NCBI GenBank assembly: GCA_900539675.1
Contig: UQDJ01000062.1
Coordinates: 1-8,056, forward strand
Direction: 5' to 3'
Length of the DNA: 8,056 nt
DNA from: an uncultured Coriobacteriaceae bacterium
GTDB lineage: Bacteria > Actinomycetota > Coriobacteriia > Coriobacteriales > Eggerthellaceae
The notes below the pieces were generated by a model. That model was not told the origin of the DNA and searched no databases. It saw only the letters and a list, made by a program, of their open reading frames with translations. Positions within the stretch are counted from its first letter, which is position 1; the number at the start of each line of letters is the position of its first letter. Shown piece after piece: positions 1-6,520 of this stretch. The translations under genes and the position numbers were made by a program.

Positions 1-1
1 T

Positions 2-628
2 TATCAGATGATGATAGATCGTGCGCGCGGCATCGATACGCCTGTCAATGAAGAATATGAACCTGCAAAATCGATATCTAATGAAATCAGCTTTGCCACC
101 AGTCTTACCGATGAAAAAGAGGTATATGCACGTATTGCCACCATGGCGCACAAGGTGGGCCGACGCTTGCGCCGAAAAAATTTACAGGGCACCACTCTGC
201 ACTTAAAGATTCGAAAAGATGACTTAAGCATACGAACCTGTCAGCGAAAAATCCCCGATTTAGGTACCAATGAACTTACGTGGTTGCCCCATCTCTATGA
301 CATGCTTGATGATATATGGCAGCTTCATGAACCCCTGCGTTTAGTGGGCGTTGGCGTAAGCGGATTTGACGAACCAGGCATTATCCAGGACACATTGTTT
401 GATCTTGACCAAGCGAATAACCAGGGTACACCTGCCACTGAACAGTCACAACCTCAAAAGAAAAGCGTGCTCGTAGAGCACGCCAAAGAACATGAAAAAC
501 TCCTCAAAGCCAACGATATGATTGCTCAGCGTTTCGGAGAAGGTGCCGTGCGATTCGGTCATGAAATGCGTACCTACGCCGATACCACCGGTTCTTCTGC
601 CAAAAACCCTGAAGATTATAAGGACTAG
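2..628 (+). CDS. dinB: DNA polymerase IV (Y-family), C-terminal part; 5' end outside window
   Basis: This is the C-terminal part of an error-prone Y-family DNA polymerase used in translesion synthesis. The frame is open to the left edge, so the palm and catalytic acidic residues lie outside the window; the ATG at 8 is internal. About 208 residues are visible. Numbering from that ATG, the end of the thumb region reads ARGID (residues 6-10), followed by KSISNEISF (21-29), which opens the little-finger domain. That domain continues through KVGRRLRRKNLQGTTLHLKIR and ends with EPLRLVGVGVSGF (108-120). QDTLF (127-131) fits the QxxLF sliding-clamp-binding pattern. A polar linker follows, then a final helix-like segment with QRFGEGAVRFG, a tail common in Gram-positive Pol IV proteins. 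The gene ends in TAG and converges on the glycosyltransferase with only 24 bases between stop codons. Family identity is certain; the symbol is by homology from motifs. Confidence 0.93.
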   Translation, partial: YQMMIDRARGIDTPVNEEYEPAKSISNEISFATSLTDEKEVYARIATMAHKVGRRLRRKNLQGTTLHLKIRKDDLSIRTCQRKIPDLGTNELTWLPHLYDMLDDIWQLHEPLRLVGVGVSGFDEPGIIQDTLFDLDQANNQGTPATEQSQPQKKSVLVEHAKEHEKLLKANDMIAQRFGEGAVRFGHEMRTYADTTGSSAKNPEDYKD

Positions 629-652
629 ACCATACGTTATTATGACGCTCGC

Positions 653-1696
653 TCAGTTGAACTTAAAAATCTTCTGGGCCAGATGATACCCTGTCAAACC
701 AAGCTTTCGACCTGCAGAGGTGGGCAGATTGGTGGTCATATTCAATAGCGTATGACGCAAATCAGAATATAGGCCTTCATCCTTTGCACGCAGGTATGCC
801 CAAATATCAGCGCGTTTAGCTTCATTTTCGGGAGTGGGATCCATACGTAAGAAAATAGAGCAAATACACATCATCATAGAAAGGTAATTGCGCATATAGC
901 TTCGCAACTTCTTGTTGGCCACATCAGCAAGAACAACAGAGTCGATCATTACCTTGGTCACCCGCAGCTGCTGATCAATACGCGAAAGCATAACCTGTTC
1001 GTTAACCGACTGATCCTCTCGGCCAATAAAGTAGCGATACATATCCACATTGAAGTAGCGCATAGTTTTAACATGAGGCAACGGTACATATACAAAAATG
1101 TTATCCACGTAAAAACAATGCTCAGGAAGTTTCAAATCCATATCGCGCAGCAGGGCCGTACGATAAATAACTGAATGCATAAGCAGATACTGAGACTGAC
1201 GAAAATGCCCCACTTCAGACCAACCAAATTCTTTGTCAGTGGGAAAGACATTGGTATAACGCATCGTGGTATGCGTACCTTCGTGTACCTTTTCATAAAC
1301 ATAATTGCCAATGATCATATCCGTAGGTGTACTCACTATGTCGCCCGTATGTTCTAGCCGAGCCTTCTGTTGACGCAAATACGGCATGATCACGTCCATT
1401 GCGTCTTTATCTAGCCAGTCATCCGAATCAACCACTTTAAAATACAAACCTTCAGCTGCTGCCAAGCCCGCATTAACCGCAGAACCATGACCACCGTTTT
1501 CCTTATGAATAGCACGTATGATCCCGGGATGTTCTGCTTGCAGGCGATCACAAATTGCCGGGGTGTCATCCTTTGTTGAGCCGTCATCGACCAAGATGAT
1601 CTCAATATCTTCTCCGCAAGGCAACAGCGACTTCACACAGTTCTCCATATAGTCTGCCGAGTTGTAACACGGCACCGCAAAGGAGATTGTTTTCAT
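653..1696 (-). CDS. Family 2 (GT-A fold) glycosyltransferase
   Basis: A putative inverting glycosyltransferase of 347 residues, likely moving a sugar from a nucleotide-sugar donor onto a cell-surface polysaccharide, glycolipid or similar acceptor at the cytoplasmic face of the membrane. The N-terminal GT-A domain shows the classic opening TISFAVPCYNSADYMENCV (residues 3-21), the nucleotide-binding DDGS (37-40), ENGGHGSAVNAG (66-77) and the metal-binding DSDD (90-93). The C-terminal half carries a YVDNIFVY segment, often seen in this group, and no obvious membrane span. I chose the ATG at 1696 over the GTG at 1708: the GTG lies inside the purine-rich ribosome binding site (AGGTGG at 1705-1710), which is 8 bases from the ATG. 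No other surface-polysaccharide genes are nearby, so the acceptor and the sugar cannot be named. It is transcribed alone, divergent from pta and convergent with dinB. Confidence 0.9.
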   Translation of the reverse strand: MKTISFAVPCYNSADYMENCVKSLLPCGEDIEIILVDDGSTKDDTPAICDRLQAEHPGIIRAIHKENGGHGSAVNAGLAAAEGLYFKVVDSDDWLDKDAMDVIMPYLRQQKARLEHTGDIVSTPTDMIIGNYVYEKVHEGTHTTMRYTNVFPTDKEFGWSEVGHFRQSQYLLMHSVIYRTALLRDMDLKLPEHCFYVDNIFVYVPLPHVKTMRYFNVDMYRYFIGREDQSVNEQVMLSRIDQQLRVTKVMIDSVVLADVANKKLRSYMRNYLSMMMCICSIFLRMDPTPENEAKRADIWAYLRAKDEGLYSDLRHTLLNMTTNLPTSAGRKLGLTGYHLAQKIFKFN

Positions 1697-1931
1697 AAAA
1701 GGATCCACCTCTTCTATTCGCTTGCTGATTCATATCAGTTATTACCAAAGACAGTGAACGTTACCACACTGCCCCACGCCAAAACACCAATAAGAATACC
1801 TTCAGCATCAAAGCAGTGAGGCTCTACTCCGCTCACCCCTTAGTGAGTTTGCTCGACACGTTATTATACCCACCGACCAACACCAGCGCTAAAATGATCA
1901 ACAGAATTGACGTATCACGAAAGGATTGTCT
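1697..1931. promoter_or_regulatory. Divergent intergenic region between the glycosyltransferase and pta
   Basis: This 235-base non-coding region must carry the start signals of two genes transcribed away from each other. On the pta side there is an AT-rich -10-like element near 1862 (listed separately). On the glycosyltransferase side I see only a weak pair on the minus strand: TTCACT at 1754-1759 and TATGAA at about 1730-1735, 18 bases apart, each 4 of 6 to consensus. The region also holds a dyad, CTGAT-TCAT-ATCAG (1725-1738), and an alternating GTGAG (1816-1820), CTCAC (1832-1836), GTGAG (1843-1847) series. No open frame in it looks coding. Confidence 0.6.
1840..1867 (+). promoter_or_regulatory. 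Candidate sigma70-type promoter of pta
   Basis: TATTAT at 1862-1867 matches the -10 consensus at 5 of 6 positions and lies in a run of A and T in an otherwise mixed region. The best -35 partner is TTAGTG at 1840-1845, with a 16-base spacer, and it is poor. A start site near 1874 would give a leader of about 58 bases before the pta ATG. The GTGAG arm at 1843-1847 overlaps the proposed -35, so that repeat could be an operator. This is inference from consensus only. Confidence 0.35.
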
Positions 1932-2924
1932 ATGGCAACGCTCATTGATTCAATGATCGAACGCGCTAAAGCAGATAAAAAGACTATCGTGCTTCCCGAA
2001 GGAAATGATGACCGCATTCTGAAAGCAGCAGAAACCGCACTTGCTGAAGGTATTGCAAATATCGTTATCCTGGGCAAAGAAGATGAGATCAAAGCTAAAG
2101 GCTATGCCTTAGACGAAGCAAAGATCGTAAATCCTGCAGAATCTGAGCATGTTGAAGAATTTGCGAACCTTCTTTTTGAACTGCGCCAGAAGAAGGGTAT
2201 GACCCCAGAAGAAGCTCACATGCTGGTAACCACCGATCCGATCTACTTCGCCGTTATGATGCTTAAGACTCACATGTGTGACGGTTTAGTGGGCGGAGCA
2301 GGATGTGCAACAGTAAAAATTCTCTCCCCAGCACTCAAGGTGCTTAAAACTGCTCCTGGTGCACCGATGGTAAGCTCTTTGTTCTTAATGGATGTTCCCA
2401 ACTGTGATTTAGGCGAACATGGCATATTTGCGTTTGCCGATTGCGCTTTAGAGATTCAACCCACTGCAGAAAAGCTGGCACACATCGCTCATTTGACCAA
2501 CGATTCATTTAAACGCTTGATCGGCGCTGATGCACGCATCGCTTTGCTTTCACACTCAACGTATGGTTCTGCTCATAACGATGATGCACAAAAGGTCGTC
2601 GATGCTATGAGCTACATTAAAGAACACTACCCTGAACTGAATGCCGATGGTGAACTGCAGCTTGATGCCGCTATCGTTCCTGAAGTAGGCGCCTCTAAGG
2701 CTCCTGGTTCTCCAGTTGCCGGCAAGGCAAACGTGCTTATTTTCCCAGACTTAGATGCTGCCAATATTGGCTACAAGCTGGTACAGCGCCTGGCCCATGC
2801 CGAAGCCTATGGCCCAATCCTGCAGGGTATCGCAGCGCCCGTAAACGATCTTTCTCGTGGTTGTAGCGCAGAAGATGTTGTTGGCGTTATTGCTATCACC
2901 TGCGTTCAAGCTCAGACTCTCTAA
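1932..2924 (+). CDS. pta: Phosphate acetyltransferase (phosphotransacetylase)
   Basis: Converts acetyl-CoA and phosphate into acetyl phosphate and CoA, the first step of acetate formation; AckA then makes ATP from acetyl phosphate. The protein is 330 residues, the usual length of the short, single-domain Pta without the N-terminal regulatory domain of the E. coli enzyme. Visible hallmarks are VLPEGNDDRILKAAE (20-34), MDVPNC (153-158), LSHSTYGSA (206-214), and the C-terminal core from residue 250, with VAGKANVLIFPDLDAANIGYK split around 262-282 and NDLSRGCS at 305-312. The Ser308-Arg309 pair corresponds to the Ser-Arg pair implicated in CoA binding and catalysis in the Methanosarcina enzyme. 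The start is the ATG at 1932, 6 bases after AAAGGA (1920-1925), rather than the in-frame TTG at 1926. Unusually, its partner ackA lies downstream on the opposite strand, so the two are not an operon. Confidence 0.96.
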   Translation: MATLIDSMIERAKADKKTIVLPEGNDDRILKAAETALAEGIANIVILGKEDEIKAKGYALDEAKIVNPAESEHVEEFANLLFELRQKKGMTPEEAHMLVTTDPIYFAVMMLKTHMCDGLVGGAGCATVKILSPALKVLKTAPGAPMVSSLFLMDVPNCDLGEHGIFAFADCALEIQPTAEKLAHIAHLTNDSFKRLIGADARIALLSHSTYGSAHNDDAQKVVDAMSYIKEHYPELNADGELQLDAAIVPEVGASKAPGSPVAGKANVLIFPDLDAANIGYKLVQRLAHAEAYGPILQGIAAPVNDLSRGCSAEDVVGVIAITCVQAQTL

Positions 2925-3008
2925 CAGTGCATCCTGTACTGGCGCATCAAAAAGACAAGGTGCAGTCAGCCATAGACAGACCTAAGCAGAATCTTATACA
3001 TTCACGCA

Positions 3009-3035
3009 AAGAGCCCCGGAATACCCGGGGCTCTT
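3009..3035 (+). terminator. GC-rich hairpin downstream of pta, probable terminator
   Basis: A perfect 11-bp stem, AAGAGCCCCGG (3009-3019) paired with CCGGGGCTCTT (3025-3035), encloses a 5-base loop. It lies 84 bases after the pta stop. The stem is very stable, but only two T residues end it on the plus strand before AGGTG, so the T-tract of a classical intrinsic terminator is poor. It may work as a transcript-stabilising 3' end or as a bidirectional terminator between the convergent genes. Confidence 0.7.
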
Positions 3036-3073
3036 AGGTGTTAGTCGAGTACAAACACTGCGAATACAAGAGC

Positions 3074-3102
3074 AAAGAAAAAGCCTCCATTTCTGGAGGC
3101 TT
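3074..3102 (-). terminator. Intrinsic terminator of ackA
   Basis: Read on the minus strand, AAGCCTCCA, the tetraloop GAAA and TGGAGGCTT form a 9-bp hairpin (3081-3102), followed at once by TTTTTCTTT (3082-3074). The stable GNRA-type loop and the T-tract make this a textbook rho-independent terminator. It is 38 bases beyond the ackA stop codon. On the plus strand the following sequence is T-poor, so it points to ackA and not to pta. Confidence 0.85.
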
Positions 3103-3139
3103 ACAGTTTTATAGGCTTTTCAGCAGGATAAAACGCGCG

Positions 3140-4366
3140 TTATCGCACTTGAGATACCGGAACAATCTGAGCACGAGCACGAACAATTTCATAGGTGTCG
3201 CGAGCAATCATGTATTCCTCATCCGTGGGAATAACAATAATGGGAACTTCAGATTTATCCGATGAAATAATACGCTCAAAACCACGCTGTTTGTTGCGCG
3301 CATAATCCAAAATAATGCCCAAAGGCTGCATGCCTGAGAATATCAATGAGCGCATCTTATCGCAGTTTTCACCAACACCCGCAGTCAAAACAATAGCATC
3401 AGCACCAGCCATGAGTGCCAAATACTGCCCGATATACTTCTTCACGCGAGCAGCATACATATCATATGCCAGCATGGCACGCTCGTTGCCGGCATCAGCG
3501 GCTTCCCGCACGCTGCGCATATCATTACTGATACCTGAAATGCCAAGCAAGCCAGACTTCTTATTCATGATGTCGTTCATCTCAGAAGGGGTTAAATCGT
3601 CCTTCTCCATCAAGTAGGTCACAATAGCAGGATCGATTGCACCACATCGAGTCCCCATCATCAGACCATCAAGTGGGGTAAAGCCCATCGACGTATCAAT
3701 AGGATGACCGTGATCAATGGCAGAAATGGAACAACCGTTGCCCAAATGACACGTAATCAAGCGCAGCTCATTAAGCGGTTCACCCAAAATTGCTGCCGCA
3801 CGTTCCGCAATATATCGATGAGAAGTGCCGTGAGCACCATATTTACGAATACCGTACTTTTCGTAGTATTCATAAGGCAAGGGATACATATAAGCCGAAG
3901 GTGGCAAGGACTGGAAAAAAGCCGTATCAAATACCGCAACCATAGGCTTAGAAGGCATTATTTTCTGGCAAGCATAGATACCAGCAAGCGCAGCCTTGTT
4001 ATGCAGAGGTGCCAGTTCTGCCAGCTCATCGATTTTGGCAATAACATCGTCATCTATCAAAACTGACTCTTTGAAGTATTCGCCACCGTGAACAACACGA
4101 TGTCCCACTGCAGCGATATCGTTCATATCCTTAATAACCGCATTAGGACCTTCAGCAAGAACCTTAAGGACAACTTCAATGGCAGCTGTGTGGTCTTTCA
4201 AAGGAAGATGATAAACATACTCGTTTTCATCAATGCCGTGCTTATGAGACGATTCCTTAGTGCCTACGCGTTCACATAGACCTTTAGCAACGACCTTATT
4301 ATGAGCAATATCAACCAGCTGATATTTCAATGAGGATGAACCTGCATTTACAACGAGGATGTTCAA
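3140..4366 (-). CDS. ackA: Acetate kinase, TTG start
   Basis: Transfers the phosphoryl group of acetyl phosphate to ADP, giving acetate and ATP in the cytoplasm. The 408-residue protein is full length for the family, and every catalytic residue I can place from the Methanosarcina enzyme is present, shifted by at most one: Asn7, Ser10 and Ser12 in NAGSSSLKYQ, Arg90 in GHRVVHGGEYF, His122 in PLHNKAAL, Asp147 in VFDTAF, His179 in YGAHGTSHRY, His207 in TCHLGNGCS, Arg240 in MGTRCGAIDP and Glu383 or 384 in TDEEYMIARD. LTAGVGEN (327-334) is also intact. The start codon is TTG: an in-frame TGA (4388-4390) lies 8 codons upstream, the first internal Met is about residue 81, and GGGAGGG (4373-4379) is 6 bases before the TTG. 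It converges on pta and is separated from upstream xseB by a long gap, so it is probably a single-gene transcript. Confidence 0.97.
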   Translation of the reverse strand: MNILVVNAGSSSLKYQLVDIAHNKVVAKGLCERVGTKESSHKHGIDENEYVYHLPLKDHTAAIEVVLKVLAEGPNAVIKDMNDIAAVGHRVVHGGEYFKESVLIDDDVIAKIDELAELAPLHNKAALAGIYACQKIMPSKPMVAVFDTAFFQSLPPSAYMYPLPYEYYEKYGIRKYGAHGTSHRYIAERAAAILGEPLNELRLITCHLGNGCSISAIDHGHPIDTSMGFTPLDGLMMGTRCGAIDPAIVTYLMEKDDLTPSEMNDIMNKKSGLLGISGISNDMRSVREAADAGNERAMLAYDMYAARVKKYIGQYLALMAGADAIVLTAGVGENCDKMRSLIFSGMQPLGIILDYARNKQRGFERIISSDKSEVPIIVIPTDEEYMIARDTYEIVRARAQIVPVSQVR

Positions 4367-4379
4367 ATCAATCCCTCCC

Positions 4380-4399
4380 AGTAAGACTCATGTCTTACT
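4380..4399 (-). promoter_or_regulatory. 8-bp dyad directly upstream of the ackA ribosome binding site
   Basis: AGTAAGAC (4380-4387) and GTCTTACT (4392-4399) are perfect inverted repeats around the 4-base centre TCAT. The arm ends exactly where the ackA ribosome binding site begins (4379). The dyad also touches the expected start of transcription if the -10 element at 4401-4406 is used. It could be a repressor operator. If transcription starts further upstream, it could instead be an RNA hairpin that modulates access to the ribosome binding site. The symmetry is seen directly; the role is inference. Confidence 0.55.
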
Positions 4400-4400
4400 T

Positions 4401-4406
4401 ATTGTA
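4401..4406 (-). promoter_or_regulatory. Candidate -10 element of ackA
   Basis: On the minus strand this reads TACAAT, 5 of 6 to the sigma70 -10 consensus. It is preceded by a T-run (4409-4414) that adds AT-richness. No -35 hexamer lies at a 16-18 base spacing; TTGTCC upstream is too far away. A start site would fall near 4394, inside the 4380-4399 dyad. This is a weak call based on one hexamer. Confidence 0.35.
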
Positions 4407-4653
4407 CGAAAAAACTACCACCCTCTCGCATGGGACAAGGGGGAATTCCCGGTGACTGGCAAGCGGCACTCCGTACGCGTTCAGTGGGTCTAATCTGCGG
4501 ATTAACGGCAAGGAGATACGCAGATATTGAGGAGACGACACTGCACAGCACCATGGAAAATTAACACAGGTTAATCAATCTTTATGCCAAAGGGAAGTAT
4601 CGCTTGCATGTGCCAGGTAAAAGCAATGCAAAATCTAGTCTTGGGATTAAAAG

Positions 4654-4992
4654 CTAGGCTTTAGAGAGCGTAGAGTCAGTGGTTGCGTCGTCTACTGACG
4701 TGTCCAATTCGCCCATCAATACATCGACCTTTTGCTGGGCATCATGCAGGCTCTGTTTCAAAAAACGCAACAGCTTAATGCCGCGTTCATACTTCACGAG
4801 GCTTTCCTCAAGCTCCAACGTATTAGACTCCAATGCCTCAACGATTTGGTTGAGCTCATTCATAGCCTCACGAAAGGTTAAATCGTTGGGCAAATCTAAA
4901 GCTTGAGTGCTTACGCGTCCAGATGCCCCCTGATCATCGCCACCATTCGTAAGTGTAGTGTCAACAGGTTGATCAGTACCCAGTTCAGTCAT
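4654..4992 (-). CDS. xseB: Exodeoxyribonuclease VII small subunit
   Basis: Small subunit of ExoVII, which binds several copies to one XseA and is required for the complex that degrades single-stranded DNA into acid-soluble oligonucleotides. The family core is at residues 38-97: DLTFREAMNELNQIVEALE, then LELEESLVKYERGIKLLRFLKQ, then DAQQKVDVL, a helical hairpin pattern of two amphipathic helices. At 112 residues it is longer than the usual 60-80. The extra length is a polar, Thr/Asp/Gly-rich N-terminal stretch of about 35 residues and a short acidic tail. The start is well supported: ATGACTGA overlaps the xseA stop by 8 bases, and GGAGG (4999-5003) is 6 bases upstream, inside xseA. This overlap implies translational coupling, which suits subunits made together. 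Confidence 0.93.
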   Translation of the reverse strand: MTELGTDQPVDTTLTNGGDDQGASGRVSTQALDLPNDLTFREAMNELNQIVEALESNTLELEESLVKYERGIKLLRFLKQSLHDAQQKVDVLMGELDTSVDDATTDSTLSKA

Positions 4993-6517
4993 TGGTGTCC
5001 TCCATTTGTATTAATTCGGATAATTCCGAAACTACTTCCTGTTCAACGCGGGCAGAAACTGCACCATCAATCAGTTGAAATGTTACTCGATCTCCGCTTT
5101 TCACCTGAGAAACACTCTTTACGACCGATCCGGTCTCGTCAGTCACGATAGACCAACCACGTTCTAAGGTATGCAACGGTGAAAGATCGTTTAAGCGCGA
5201 AGTAACCAGCGCGGCTTCGGCCCTGTAAGGGTTCATCATTGTTTTGCCCAAGCGCACCAGAGATTCAGCTTCGAGTTCAACCTGATGGTGTTGCTTCGTG
5301 AGCAGCACTTCCCCCTTGCGCTTAAGAGACTCACTACACAAATCTATCTGAGCTTGCATGCCTTCAAGTCTATGTGGCAAAGCCGTATCCAAGCGCTGGG
5401 AAACCATGCGTAGGGCTTCTGCTTTAGGAGCAATTAAATCGCTTCCGATGCGATCCAATTTGTCTTGCAGTATATCCATGCTTTGCAAATCCCCAGCAAA
5501 AAGCGTTGTTGGATCCCTAAACAAAGGCCTCGATGCAATGGAATCCAAGTACACCACCGAACGATGTAAACGGTGAGTCAGGGACCCCTGCATACGTTGT
5601 GCTTGGCTGTCCAGAAGCTCTTCCAACTCATCGATCTGAGGACTTACTGCCTCTGCCGCACCCGTTGGTGTTGATGCACGAAAATCAGCAACCATGTCAG
5701 CAATGGACGTATCAGGTTCATGACCAATACCGGTAACTACTGGTTTAGGGCAAGTTGCAATGGCACGTGCTAAGCCTTCATCATTAAAGGGCATCAAATC
5801 CTCAAACGATCCACCACCACGAACCAGCAAGATCACTTCAGCCTCGCTTGCTGCAACACGATTGAGAGCAGCCGTTAAATCACGCGGAGCATTCGCACCC
5901 TCAACCGGCACCCCAGCAAATTCAATGCGTGCCAACGGATAACGACGACGTAACGTACGCAACACATCGTGCACCGCAGCACCCCTAGGTGAGGTGACCA
6001 CGCCAATGACGCTTGGATACGCAGGAATAGCGCGCTTGGAAGCAGCATCCATCAATCCTTCGCGTTTTAGCTTTTCAGCCAACGCAGCCACCCGTGCGCG
6101 CAGATCGCCTTCACCGGCCAACACCAAGCGCGCAACATCAAAATTCATACGACCTTTAGGAGCAAAAATGGTAAATTTACCAGTGATTTGAACCTTCATG
6201 CCAATGCGCAGTGATACTCCACTCGCCTCAAAGCGATTTTTCCACATAAGACAAGGTAAGCTGGCATCTTCGTCTTTGATGGTGAAATAGACGGCCTTAT
6301 ACCCTGGCTTGTTGTTCAACTCGCTTACTTCGCCTTCGATGCAAAACGTATGCTCCTGTAAAAGCTGTTTCGTCAAACGAATAGCGGCGGAAACAGAAAG
6401 TGCTTTCTTTTTATTAGACACAGAAGAAGAGGAAGGCGCGCCATACAGATCTTGTACAGGCGCGCTCATGTCTTCGAGAGAGGTGTATGTCCCGGTTGCT
6501 GGATTGAAATAATCCAT
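4985..6517 (-). CDS. xseA: Exodeoxyribonuclease VII large (catalytic) subunit
   Basis: Catalytic subunit of ExoVII, a metal-independent nuclease that degrades single-stranded DNA from both ends and acts in mismatch repair and DNA-damage tolerance. The 510 residues show an N-terminal OB-fold (about 44-135, with IEGEVSELNNKPGYKAVYF and LPCLMWKN), then the nuclease domain: IGVVTSPRGAAVHDVLRTL (171-189), LVRGGGSFEDLMPFNDE (231-247) and GIGHEPDTSIADMVADF (264-280) followed by RASTPTGAAE. His266 and Asp269 are in the region where the E. coli enzyme was shown to need His and Asp. A long helical stretch (about 293-460) follows, then the C-terminal LHTLERGWSIVTD segment. Residues 1-40 are a poorly conserved lead. 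The ATG at 6517 is 6 bases after GAGGAA, which overlaps the stop codon of the upstream peptidase gene. It is the third gene of a probable rnd-peptidase-xseA-xseB operon. Confidence 0.97.
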   Translation of the reverse strand: MDYFNPATGTYTSLEDMSAPVQDLYGAPSSSSVSNKKKALSVSAAIRLTKQLLQEHTFCIEGEVSELNNKPGYKAVYFTIKDEDASLPCLMWKNRFEASGVSLRIGMKVQITGKFTIFAPKGRMNFDVARLVLAGEGDLRARVAALAEKLKREGLMDAASKRAIPAYPSVIGVVTSPRGAAVHDVLRTLRRRYPLARIEFAGVPVEGANAPRDLTAALNRVAASEAEVILLVRGGGSFEDLMPFNDEGLARAIATCPKPVVTGIGHEPDTSIADMVADFRASTPTGAAEAVSPQIDELEELLDSQAQRMQGSLTHRLHRSVVYLDSIASRPLFRDPTTLFAGDLQSMDILQDKLDRIGSDLIAPKAEALRMVSQRLDTALPHRLEGMQAQIDLCSESLKRKGEVLLTKQHHQVELEAESLVRLGKTMMNPYRAEAALVTSRLNDLSPLHTLERGWSIVTDETGSVVKSVSQVKSGDRVTFQLIDGAVSARVEQEVVSELSELIQMEDTND

Positions 6518-6520
6518 GCG

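Larger units (their letters stand above)
4367..4653. other. Non-coding gap between xseB and ackA with several dyads
   Basis: These 287 bases contain no open frame that looks coding on either strand. Besides the ackA leader signals (listed separately) I see four structures: a palindrome GGGAATTCCC (4441-4450); TAATC-TGCG-GATTA (4491-4504); a 7-bp pair ATCTGCG (4493-4499) with CGCAGAT (4519-4525), which shares bases with the previous one and so is mutually exclusive with it; and ATTAAC-ACAG-GTTAAT (4560-4575). No T-tract hairpin is visible after xseB, so read-through into this region is possible. It matches no riboswitch class or tRNA that I can recognise. Confidence 0.5.

Noticed and set aside
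1752..1771. CAGTG and CACTG inverted repeat containing AACGTT
   Set aside because: The arms are only 5 bp, and the inner AACGTT is off-centre, so it is weak as an operator.
3127..3144. GATAA/TTATC around a CG-rich centre at the ackA stop codon
   Set aside because: The arms are short and AT-rich, there is no T-tract, and a much better terminator lies just beyond it.
3704..4066. Open frame of 120 codons on the plus strand
   Set aside because: It lies wholly antisense to ackA, whose protein has complete family motifs; the antisense translation shows no recognisable domain or ribosome binding site.
4441..4450. Palindrome GGGAATTCCC
   Set aside because: With no spacer it is a simple restriction-site-like palindrome; there is no second copy or position that suggests a role.
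4430..4560. Possible cobalamin or other riboswitch before ackA
   Set aside because: The GC-rich stretch and inverted repeats suggested it, but I find none of the conserved cobalamin-box or other riboswitch core motifs, and acetate kinase is not a known target.
4604..4631. TTGCAT/ATGCAA inverted repeat after xseB
   Set aside because: A 6-bp stem with a 16-base loop and no T-tract is not a convincing terminator.
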